A DNA stretch of 64,000 nucleotides from Protonemura montana (lineage: Eukaryota > Arthropoda > Insecta > Plecoptera > Nemouridae): NCBI GenBank assembly GCA_947568835.1, contig OX387604.1, positions 8,711,860 to 8,775,859 on the forward strand, given 5' to 3'. The translations under genes and the position numbers were made by a program. Numbering within the stretch: the first letter of the stretch is position 1; every line of letters begins with the position of its first letter. The notes beneath the pieces were generated by a model. That model was not told the origin of the DNA. It did no database searches and saw nothing but the letters and a program-made list of their open reading frames with translations. Below are positions 32,765 to 43,800 of the stretch, piece by piece.

Positions 32765-34570
32765 ATGGCGGCATGGTTGCCTTGGCTCGTCGTCCTGATG
32801 TTGACGACCCACACTGCACAAAGCGCAGCCTCGATTCAGCAAAATATCCCGGCAAGTGGGCCTTCTAGAACGTTCGTGGGATTTGACGACATCGTCACAC
32901 GCGTTGCCTTCAAGGAACATGCGAAAAAAGTGTTCAAGCGAGAAATTGCTGACGACTTCACTCTCGACGACGAAAGCAACTCTCAGAATGTCTCGTCTGA
33001 AGCTTCATCGTTGCCTGTCAATGATACGAATGATGATTTGAAGCTGAATTCTATCGAAGTTTCTGACAGAGTTTCTACTGAAAATGCTTCCTCGGATGAG
33101 GACCTAACAGAAGAGACCAAAGACACGCCCCTCGGCAACGAACTCGAGGACGCTGAAAACACCAACGCAGGTAATGCAAATCCCGAGCAATCGACAGCAG
33201 CTGACGAGGAGACGGAGATGAAGGCGGAAGAAACGGTCCCAAAAGTGGTGACAAGTATCGTGGAAGATGACACAGAATTCTTGGAAGACATTTCAGCTGA
33301 AAATATAGCGGTGGACACGAGGGGCGAAGCAAGAACCGATATTCTGGGAAAGCTAATGGCCGTTGACGAAGGTTCAGGAGACAATGAGACTGATGGTGAG
33401 GTTGAAGAAATCGATTCGTCTGGCGAAACTACCCCCGTGTCATCTGATAATTCTGACCAAATTATTACAACTGAAACAGAAACAGCAGAAACAACTGATA
33501 AGGCTCCCGAAGGTGACGATACCATAAGAGATGAAGGAACAGATATCATTAGCGTCGATATTGACAGCGAAGAGACCACAGACTCTCCCGATGAGACTCC
33601 GATCCCAGACCCGGTCCCCGAAAAGGAGGACTCGACAACCAAAGATTTTCAGGTAGATGAGCTGATCAGGGTGAGCCCGGCGGCCTCGGCTATCCTTACG
33701 GACTCTGAGACAACGGAATCAGTAGCAGAGAATGTCGCCGAAGGATCTGGCGAAGGGGCCGGGGTAGGAGGAATCACTGATCAACATAGCAGCGAGGAGA
33801 GCGTAGAAAACGAGGATAAAACGGAACCGCCTCAAGTTCCCGCCGGTGGAGAAGATCCTTCAACTGTGCAGCCGTCTCAAACAGAAGCCGTTCCTCAAGA
33901 AGCCGATGACTCCGGAGATACTGTGTTGAGAAAGGCGGTCTTGCCCACCGGCGATGGCGAGGTTCAAAAAGAAGGTATTAACGAGTTGGGAATAGGGTTT
34001 GAAACGACGCAAGCTGAAGGGGATTCCTCTCCTGAAAATTCTTCAACTAGCTCGTATATCGTGCTGGGAGCAATCATGATGACGATTGTTGTCTTGGTGG
34101 CGTACACGGTAGTCAAAAGTCGTCGACAGAAGAGGACCAGACGGTCAGGCAACATAACGAAGGTGGAGGAGGAAGATCCAGGACGAGAGATGAAAGAAGT
34201 TGACAAGCTGCTGGCTCCAAGACCGAACGTGTTTTCTGCTCAGAATGGCGGTACAAGGGAAGATGACAGAACTCCGCTAAAATCATTCAAGGAAGAGGCC
34301 CGTCCAACTAAAAACGGATTCATGCCAGAGAACGGGGGTGGCGGGCTTACAGACGTAATCGTGGAAAATGTTCCGAGGTTGAGTACTGATCCGAAAACGA
34401 ATGGAAAAGCGCCGAATGATAATCAGAGTGAGGACGATCAGGATTCTTGGGTAAAAGGCACGGGGGAGGCGCTGGAATGTACCAAGATCAAGATGTACAT
34501 TGACGAAGATTCGATTCCGAAGACGCCGATTGTGATTGTCAAAAGAGGGTCAACGACTAATGAAGTTTAA
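32765..34570 (+). CDS. Acidic single-pass membrane protein, uncharacterised
   Basis: A single coding exon of 601 codons runs from ATG at 32765 to TAA at 34568-34570. A splice acceptor (GATACTTTCAG) ends just 18 nt before the ATG, so a 5'-UTR intron is likely. The N-terminus is a signal peptide (AWLPWLVVLMLTTHTAQSAA). Residues about 60-425 are low-complexity and dominated by Glu, Asp, Ser and Thr, with many SxE/TxE and some SG pairs, suiting a heavily glycosylated or extended ectodomain. A membrane helix (YIVLGAIMMTIVVLVAYTVV) at about 431-450 is followed by a basic stop-transfer patch (KSRRQKRTRR) and a tail of about 140 residues. No conserved globular domain was recognised. A mucin-like or proteoglycan-core role is possible but inferred from composition only. 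The opposite strand carries a long Ser-rich open frame that is a shadow of the acidic codons. Confidence 0.85.
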   Translation: MAAWLPWLVVLMLTTHTAQSAASIQQNIPASGPSRTFVGFDDIVTRVAFKEHAKKVFKREIADDFTLDDESNSQNVSSEASSLPVNDTNDDLKLNSIEVSDRVSTENASSDEDLTEETKDTPLGNELEDAENTNAGNANPEQSTAADEETEMKAEETVPKVVTSIVEDDTEFLEDISAENIAVDTRGEARTDILGKLMAVDEGSGDNETDGEVEEIDSSGETTPVSSDNSDQIITTETETAETTDKAPEGDDTIRDEGTDIISVDIDSEETTDSPDETPIPDPVPEKEDSTTKDFQVDELIRVSPAASAILTDSETTESVAENVAEGSGEGAGVGGITDQHSSEESVENEDKTEPPQVPAGGEDPSTVQPSQTEAVPQEADDSGDTVLRKAVLPTGDGEVQKEGINELGIGFETTQAEGDSSPENSSTSSYIVLGAIMMTIVVLVAYTVVKSRRQKRTRRSGNITKVEEEDPGREMKEVDKLLAPRPNVFSAQNGGTREDDRTPLKSFKEEARPTKNGFMPENGGGGLTDVIVENVPRLSTDPKTNGKAPNDNQSEDDQDSWVKGTGEALECTKIKMYIDEDSIPKTPIVIVKRGSTTNEV

Positions 34571-35612
34571 AATCGGATTTTGAATTTGTTTATTGTTAAT
34601 TTGGAACTTTGGTTACTTTGGATTGATACTTTGAATTTTGGCTTTGGAAAAGTCAGCAAAAATCAAAATCTGGACTGTAATCAGAGAATATACAACAAAT
34701 GTGTGTTTGATTGATCTTGACATAAAAATGGCGTGCACTTTGCAATTAGGTAGCTCCACATGTCATGAAGACCTACGTCGTATCTTAAAGGCAGTATTCA
34801 TAAGTGTTCATATTTTGTGGTTGAAGATGTACTCGGTACTCTCTTACTTACTTTCTAGTTTCTATTACTGTCTGCTTATATTAATATTATCAGTATATTT
34901 TGTTTTGTGTCGCAAGTCTATTTGTAAAATATCTCACCTACTCGAATTTGAGGAAGTCTGTTTTCTATTTTAGAATTGTCATTAAACATTACAGATGTGC
35001 ATGCAAAAAAAAACGAACAGGAAGAACGCTTGTCTTGATTATTTAAAAAATATATTAATTCACTGATGGAATACATAACAAATTATAGAATTAAAAAAGT
35101 GTAAAACAACCACATCTTTTATTGCTTCAGCATTTACTGAAAAAATATAAAAGACAATTCACTTCTAGTGCCAACATTTCAATTAGCAATTTTCTCATTC
35201 ATCGAAAAGTGTGCGGTTCATTCGATATACTATATTGGCGTTAAGTTCGTTTTTTACTAATTATCTCTTAGCTCCTGTGGTCTTTATTAATTTATGCCTG
35301 AAGAATAACAACTACAACGAGCACAGACATGACAAAAACATGAATTATATTTAATTGAGAATAGGTGTGAACCATAAAATTGTTTCGAATTTTATAGTTG
35401 GTTAAAAACCACACTTGAATAATTTACATAGGCTTTCAAACAGACCATGCTAATCCTTAATGTTACGATCCCTTAAAAGCCAAACACCGCAGACAAAACC
35501 GTCTTTATGAATCGCCAACAATCCACACTTGACGAGCCCCTTCACACTGACTGACACACTTATTAAATGAAGACACATTACGAAACAGTCTCCTCGTAAC
35601 CAGTCACGCATT
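34571..35612. other. 3' UTR and intergenic region
   Basis: AT-rich, with an ATTAAA hexamer at about 34981-34986 that could serve the acidic protein transcript. The right end is 3' UTR if the 35613-35941 exon is used. No gene is supported. Confidence 0.5.
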
Positions 35613-38600
35613 TCAATCATTGTTCGAGTTAGAATCGCCGCGAATATCTTCCCTGGACCATACTTCAATGCGCAGTTGATGCATAAGCTTCGCTTCATCA
35701 TGACGCTCGTTTCCTGATCCTCCGTCGCTAGCTGGCCTCACTGCTCCAGTGACAGGATTTATCGGCAAATCTTCTTCATCTTCATCGGTCGCCACCTCGG
35801 AGTAGATTGAAATCTCGTCGTAAGCCTCTTCACTCAAATGAGTCTCGTCTTCCGCTTGGACCAGGGCAGAGTTTTCTATTTCAGCTGCATCGTTACCTCC
35901 AGCACCTCGCATTCTCGTAGAAGCTTTTGAAATGTACAAAACTGTGTTAACATCTGTATGACTCTGCACTTTTAAAAAAGTCAGGGTTTACAGAGTGCAA
36001 GGGATCGTACAGATGAAATAAAAGTTCCTCCTAAACCACCCCACTACCCCTGTATCCAGTGGCGTCAACAGAAAGGAACAAGAGTGTACGGCGCCTCGGG
36101 CGCCCATATTTTTATTTTTATGTCGAAAAAAATTGCTTACGCAACGAGATTGGTCTCAGAGCGCTGAGTACCGCTCAGCGGTACGCTCAGATGGTAAAAT
36201 ATTCAAAATTATATTTATTCCAAAATGCGTGTGGGCGATCATTTCACCGAAAATAAGGTACTGGCATATAGATTATTTTTTGCTTTTTACTATTTTCTAA
36301 GTTTACTATAATTTAAACGGGTTTTTACTAAATTTACTGGGAACTAAGAACCTATTTCAGATAAAATTTTCCAGAAATGCATAAATTTTCCCAAAAGAAA
36401 ACTTTAACCTTACCTAACCTAACCTAACTTAACCAGCATGTGTTTTCACCTTCTCCACACAATCGTTTTCCACCAGAATGTGAAGGTGTGGGGTTATTTT
36501 GGTATCTACCCTTGCGTACACTGAAATCAGGTATGTTTTCTTGTAATAGTCTTGATATCTCTTAGATGGAGAGGGATATATATTCAAACGAGCATCCCCT
36601 ATCATCATTACGTAAATAAATCATTCCGTTTTAACTCATGATTGGTAAATAGCTCCAAAGAGCTTCATTTACATTTTTTCATTTTCCACGTCCTAACTTT
36701 TTTTGTTGGTATAATATAATAACAAACGCTGCAGCGTCTTCCTTCACTTGGTTTTAACTGACAACCGATGAAAAAAGTTTTTCTAACAATACAAATTTGC
36801 AGAAATTTAGAACTCGTAAAATATTCCGTTTTTTAGTTATTAGGTCTGTAATGTGGTTTCACGTGGCCTTAGTATTTGCATATTTACTGATTTTAAACGA
36901 ACTTTTGCAGTTTTATCGCTAGATATGTACAATACAACAATTGTTTATGTTTTTTTTGTTTTTTTTTACAGAAATCATCTACAACAAAATGATTTCAGAG
37001 AATTTTTACCCAGTCATACATGCTGCCTTCCATTACATACCAGCGACATACTTTTTTAACGCTACCCCACACCCCCAACCCCATTACGCTAATCCAAAAA
37101 CGCGACACAAAAAGCTGTTAGTAAAGCTATGCACGAGTTGACATGGAACTAGTTCTTTGTTCCGGGTTCCTGGTTCATACCAGGATCATTAGCCGAGTGC
37201 CGCGCGGACCAGAGCTCATCCCTGGAGGAGGAGTCCTCCCTTCTGGGCATGAGAACTGCCTCCTCGTAGGTTGGAGGATGTCGCTCGACTCGCTCCAGTA
37301 AACTCGCTTCTTCCTGTCGGCGGTGTTCCTCGTTGATTCGCTCTACACTCTCTCTGTAGAGGCGGACCACTCTGAAACAAAAATCATGCGGGGTTCACAA
37401 GGTTAGGCAAGCTTAAAGCAGCTGAGTCGATGGAAACTTCGATAATGGTATTTAAATCGAGTTCATTGAGATGAAATATCACCTTTCGTGATTTTCAGCA
37501 ACAGTCCTTCTGCGAGCTTCTAGGCGCCCTCTCAGGACCTTCTCCCGTTTCTTCATTCTTTCTCTGATGGATACGATGACCACTAGCGTGAAGCTGATTG
37601 TCATTACTGTGATTAGGATGTATACGCCGTAGCGGTCAAAAAATGTTGATTTATTAACCAGGAGTCGAAACTCTAGGCTGCATGCATCTTCCCAACGTTT
37701 GCCCTCAACATTTTTGGGAGACGTGCATTTCAATTCATTTCTTTCACTGAGAGTTAACTTTAGAGGTGGGTATAGTGCCCCTGTCAAATACTCCCAGAGC
37801 TCCTTGAAATCTGGGTCTTTACAGTCACAGATCCATGGGTTGTTACTCAACAGAATGGACTGAAGGTTCTTATTTGAGATAAACATGTACTGTTTAGGAG
37901 TTGTAAGTCTGTTACCAATTATATTTAGCGTTTCTATATTTGGTAGTTTTGAAAAAGTTTCGTTAGTGATCGAGGTCAAGCGGTTGTTGCCCAAATTTAA
38001 CTCTTTCAGTGAGTTTGACTCGATGTTATATGGTATGTGCTCGATGCCGTTGTGGGACAGATCAAGCGCTTGGAGTCTGGGAGTGTTAGTGAAACTTATA
38101 CTATCAAACATTTGAATCTGGCATTGGCTTAAATCTAGCTTGGTTAATTTTGAAAGAGTCAGGTTAACTGGCAGCGAGAATATTGGATTTTTAGAAAGAT
38201 TGAGAATCTCTAGCCCAAAATTTGTTATGAACATGTCCCACGTTAGTCTAGATATTTGGTTCTCTGCCAAAGATAAATTCCGAATATTTGTCAACCCCAA
38301 AAAACTATCCTGCTCGATTCGCTTTATAGTATTCGAGGACAAATCCAGGTGCTCCAACTTGCTATTTTTTATGAAATCGTTCTTTCTTAATTCTTCTATT
38401 TTATTTCCTTTCAAATTGGCTTCCTTCAAATTCTCCAACGCCCCGAGACCTGGTTTGGTCAGTTGACAAGAGCGAGCTTCAAAGGTGTGCAGGCTGTTAG
38501 ATACAAGAGTATGGTACAAACTAAAACCTTGGTTACCCGTCACTTTTAGCGTTTGAAGGCGAGGTAGCCCTTGCAGTTGGTCTCTATTCATTAGATCCAT

Positions 38601-39350
38601 CTTTCCGAAGCTAACGTCCAAGTAGTTGAGACTGTTCGACTGCAAATCCTTCACCCATTGTAATGGGTTTCTTGCCATATGCAAATGGGTCAAACTCGGC
38701 AACGCATCCAATACCGTATTTTCCAACGTTTTTATATGATTCGAGGTCAAGTCTAACACTTTTAACGATTGACTTGCAATAGAATTATACTTTTCATCAA
38801 ATATTGCTATCTTATTGTTCGACAAAATTAGTGTTTGGAGGTTGTAATTAGTCTCAAACAAAGTGTGTGCACTTATACCCGAAAGACTAGTTATTTCATT
38901 GAAAGAAAGATCTAACATTTTCAAAGCGCGAAGTTCAAAGAATACGTCCTGGTTCAATATTGAGATTAGATTTCCCGATGCATTTAGCGTAGTCAACATA
39001 CGATAATGTGACAATTTTGGAATCGTAAAAATCTCATTGTCTGCAATGCTCAGAAACTCCACCTGAAACCCAGAGACCATCCTTATAAAATCATGTACAT
39101 TGTTGCAACAAAGGTATTCAGAATTACTGAAATTTCATTCGCAATTTGTAGCTTGGAGAAGATTGTAGATATCTACACTTACGTCATTATTCAAATCTTC
39201 AGGAAACAATTGCAACTCCTTGTTTTCGCAAAAGACTTGGCCGCTTGGTGGGCAGTCACAAAGATTCGGACACGGGCGAACCGGTGGCACGATAGAAGTT
39301 AGGAAAACTGTGCAAGCTATCACATGCAAATTACTTTTTGTAACAAACAT
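35613..39350 (-). CDS. LRR single-pass transmembrane protein 2, two possible C-termini
   Basis: Exons on the minus strand: 39350-39183 (ATG, signal peptide, LRR N-terminal cap CPNLCDC), 39062-37483 (LRRs, C-terminal cap NPWICDC, membrane helix YGVYILITVMTISFTLVVIV, start of tail) and 37371-37181. Joins are phase 0, then phase 2. The third exon has a GTATGA donor in phase 1 that joins in phase to a last exon at 35941-35613 (alternatively starting at 35923), giving 755 residues. If that donor is not used the frame stops at TAG 37151-37149, giving 656 residues. The tail holds a PPTY motif (ERHPPTYEEAV) that fits WW-domain ligands. The distal exon adds acidic sequence with YDEISIYSEV, two tyrosine motifs seven residues apart resembling an immune-type tyrosine signalling pair. 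A 5'-UTR intron ends at 39386. Function is probably cell adhesion or signalling. Confidence 0.82.
35942..37180. other. Last intron of LRR protein 2 (if the distal exon is used)
   Basis: About 1.24 kb, AT-rich. It contains CCAGTGGCGTCAACAG and a CGCCTCGGGCGCC stretch at about 36057-36110, which recalls the GTGGCGTAAC element end near 6893. No additional exon is supported. Confidence 0.4.
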
Positions 39351-39385
39351 GTCGCAAGGTTACAATTCACCATTCACCTTCAGAT

Positions 39386-40820
39386 CTGAAAAAAAAGAAT
39401 CGATCAAATTTAAAGTCACATGTTGTTCGGAAGTTAACGCCATCGACGTGCTGATAAGAGTCTGTTATCTCTTGATATGATCGATTGATCCAGATTCCTG
39501 TTAATTTACTTCCTGAATCTTCAATGCAGGTCCTGATACGGAAACAAGTCGCTTAGTTTTACACACAAATACACACTTATCCATCAATGGACTTGTTTTT
39601 CTTTTAAGATGAGAATGAGAACTGTTTTTAATGCTTTCGACTTTCGAGTCATTGTGGTGTAGTGGAGTCTCCTGACTTGTCCGTAATTACTAATTATTAC
39701 TAATTTTTATGAAAGTGCACTCCGTAGTTGATTTCAACTACTATGATCAGCATATCGATGGATGTATGATCCATATGCAAGCAACCTATGATGGCTTACA
39801 ATTTTCCATGGTTCCGTATTTGTTTTCATATGACAGCATTTTATGTTTTTACCGTTGTAAATTCAAAATTATCACTTAAATTAATTGCTGATTTATACAT
39901 TTACTTTATAATTTCATATGGTTTACTCACCCACACTTCGGAGTAGAACGATTTTAGTCATAACCACACCTATTGCCTTCGCTTCGAGCCTCTAGCAGAG
40001 TCAGTAGATAAGTCGGTGAGCAGCAGTCTGTCAGCGTAGTTAGCAATGATGGCATGACACGAATCCCCTGATTACTCTCACTGAATCCCATATACTTTTT
40101 ACTCTAGCCAATGTAAGCTTTGTTCTCTGAGATAACAGGTTATATCATTTCACCTGTGATAACGTGTAGGTATCGACCAGCCGAACCAACCGAGCCGCAG
40201 ATAAGCAATGCTTGTCGTTTCAGGGAAAAGTATACATAGAACAAATTAGATCAAAGCTTAATGAAAATAAATGGGCTTTCCTTCGTTGCAGCAATGAGTC
40301 GATTCGGAGGACAGTTCGAATAATTGCAATTGGTAAAGCAAAATAATTATATATCTTTACAATAAAATTATCCAATAACCTGTTGAGCTTGAGAAACTAG
40401 TTTTAATCCTTGAAAATTAAGAAAAGAAACTGATTGAATTTTATTAGAAACTCCATTACTATTAAAGTTCGACCGTAAGACACAGACATTGGAATTTTTT
40501 CGAGTTGTGCCTGCAGTGAAAGTGGATGATAACAAAGATATCTAGCGCTCGATCCAGTCCCCCTGCTGCAGCGTCTCGTTTCTACAGCGTTCAACAGATG
40601 GCACTCGCGTCTACGAAAACTGATGGAAACTGGTGGAAATCGAGAGATTCATTGAAAGGTAAATTGGTGCGGTCAAATGAAGGCAATTTAATGTTGCTTA
40701 GTTGATTTTGTTCATTCATTACACACAGATTTTTATTTCTCTTTATACATAAAATCCAAAGCCGTAAATGAATAATTAAAGCACTGTAAACTATAAGTAA
40801 CTAAACGATAAAAAAATAAA
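39386..40820. other. Intergenic region, LRR gene 2 to OATP
   Basis: Upstream region of LRR gene 2 and the 3' flank of the OATP gene. The stretch is AT-rich, and no coding exon or repeat copy was recognised. Confidence 0.5.
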
Positions 40821-43800
40821 TTACAGTAAAGGCCTATCTATCCCTTCGTCTGCTATACTTTTATCAGCATTTTCTTTGTCGTCGTAAATCTCTAGTCCCT
40901 TTACGTTGTACCAAACACCTATATCGAGCATCGTGCCCGCAAACAAAAACGCTGCAAAGAAATTGATCAGTATAAAAGTGAGAAAATCATAGCAGTCGGT
41001 ATTGAAATTTGTTGCCATTAATTTGCTAACCTGCTGCAGTCAGATTGAGTAAATATCTGAGCGATTGTCCGTCATAGAGCCAGCAATTTCCTGACTGTCC
41101 GCATGTTTCTCCCCAGACCAGACACGACGAATCTGAAACCGAAAATAAAATCCGTGTGATGTATCTGTCTCTAAGCGTCAATATATGTATTGGTAATAAT
41201 TACTATTATTATAAGAATATTTATAATTACAAGTAAAAAGTATTTGACAATATTTTTAAGGTTACATTGTTTCTTATGATTTTGCATTTCAATGGCCATC
41301 GCCTTATTATACTCCTTTCCTTATCGTAAATTAATTTTTGTTGTCATATGATTAATATCTTCTTAATTTTCTTAAATTACTAGTTCTAGTTCCAGCCCGG
41401 TACCAATCCGCATGCATACTTTAGATACAGGTAGACCATTGACTAATTCGTTTTTTTCTTGGAAAGGGCAAGCCGGTCAATAAATCCCGTCCAATATACT
41501 GTGACTCGTCACAAGGTTTGCGTCGGATTACCTTTGCATTTAGGAGATTTTTTATGTAAAATGTGCAGACAGGAATCTTCAAGAAAGATAGTAACTGTTG
41601 TGCAATAGGAAGTGAAGAAATTGACGACACTTAGCTGTGGGTAAGCGTTATTGAATTGTGTGTTGTCTTATTGATTGATGATTGGCAATCGCAGCCGAAA
41701 TAATAGTAAGGTTTCATCGGGTAGGTACTTTGGACTCGCTGACTCCAGCAAAATAGCCAGTGGCCTAAAAGGCACATGTCGGGCGTGGTTCTGACAGGTG
41801 AGTATAGGTCACTGGAGCCATCTTTCGAAAGGTCTGATCAAGTGCCATCCGAGTTCAGACCTGAGGCTGTAAGTCAGGCTTTGTATTCACGAATGTTTTG
41901 AGCTAAGACCGGGCATGAGTTCTATAGCTGTGTACTGGTCCGTCTAGTAAGACCTGTCCGTGTGGTACTGGAATTCGTGTACGAAATTAATGTGTCATTT
42001 TTTATGAGGAGCTTCTGTTTTTCGTGAGTAATTGACGAAACTGATTACTATCTGTCGAAGTGGATAGAAGACGGACAATTGTAGTCAAATCACTCCTGTT
42101 ATTTTTTCTGCGCTTTACGTGCGGGTTTTGGCTGTGATCATCATTGGGCTTAGATGTACATGTTTGAAAAGCAAATATTAGTTGGTACGCAATAAGTGTA
42201 ATTGGTTTAAACTAGCAGTGCCTGCACAATCTATTTATGACGGGTACCTTTCGCTTAGCCAAGCGAGATTAGCCAAACTACACGACCCCGGAACTGTGAG
42301 GACCATCCGCAATACATTGAGTTATTTGCCTACCTAATATCATCCCATATACAATCGGTCCAGGGATGAAAGCCAAGCCACAGAGCAAGGCTTCGGTGAA
42401 CCCGATTGAGACGCTCTTGTCTCCAGGATCTACACATCTGAAGCACAAATAGCATTTAGTCCATTCGGCTTGTTTAATATGAAATTTGTGTTTGAGTTGG
42501 AATCAAAATGATAGAGTTACACCGTACCTGAATTGAATTATAGTGTTTCCAGCTCTTCCAGTGGAAGAAAAAAAACGAACCAGACATTCGAGAACTAGAA
42601 ATATTATGAAATTTGTTGCGCAATCTACTGGACAGGCTCCGTCGGTAGCGTACTGCGTGCTAGAGTTGCCAGCACCTCCAATGCAACTGCACTCCCCAAA
42701 CGACTATGGAAACACGTAAAATAAATGTAAAATGATCCAAGGGGGTGATTCCATGCTTTTTTCAATTCATATCATGTGGAAATTATTTTATGTCACTTCA
42801 GTTTTGGCATAAATTTAGATATGTTTTCTATGAATTTAAAGTATTTCTACTAGCTGAATCGAATCTATCACAAGCTAACGCTACTTTACAGTCAGCCACG
42901 CTTAGATGCAAACTGCCAGATGAACTCAAATGCCACTTAAATGCTAATATAGTGAATTATTGCATATAAATGAACAATACCTGAGTTCCATTGGTGATTG
43001 AAAATGAACTACAACCTGCATGGCAAGCGGAGTAAAATGTGGTCATTTTGTCGTAAGAGCATACTGGAGAATATTTTAAGGAATGGCCACATTCACAGTT
43101 TCCATTGCATTCAGCGATAAGATTCCAACTGGAAAAGAAGAAGAAACTTGTATAATAAGTTATTATGGCTTTTAGACTCTTGTATACTTTATCATGGTTT
43201 CAGGAGGTGAAGATAACTAGAAACCATTTATCATTTAATGATTAGTTTGATAAACTTTGAAATTTCCTCTGATGATCCTTGATGAAAATCATTGAAGATT
43301 AAAAAACATGCCTAATTGGGTTTTAGTCAAAGAGACAATCAGATCAGAGTTATAATTATCGAATAATTGATCAGTTTTGGAATGCACACGCTAATGCATA
43401 CGCTGGTCAATTTCCGTTTTCATTTTTGAATGCCATTCTTAAATTCAAGTTCGGGCAATCATGGTCATGGTACAGTGCTTCGGTTTATGAACGAACTGGA
43501 ACTCGCTATGTCTGATCACCTCTGATTTCAGTCAACCCATAGTCAGGTGATTGCATTTTAACATGAAGTACCTACCTACCTACCTACCTACATACTTACT
43601 TACCTTCATACCTACCTACCTACCTACCTACCTACCTACCTACATACCTACATACCTACATACCTACCTACCTACCTACCTACCTACCTATCTACCTACC
43701 TACCTACCTACCTACCTACCTACCTACCTACCTACCTACCTACCTACCTACCTACCTACCTACCTACCTACCTACCTACCTACCTACCTACCTACCTACC

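Noticed and set aside
32983-33642. 219-codon Ser/Val-rich minus-strand frame
   Set aside because: It lies antisense to the acidic codons of the 601-residue gene, where GAA/GAC/GAT codons leave the opposite strand free of stops. It has no start context and no motifs.
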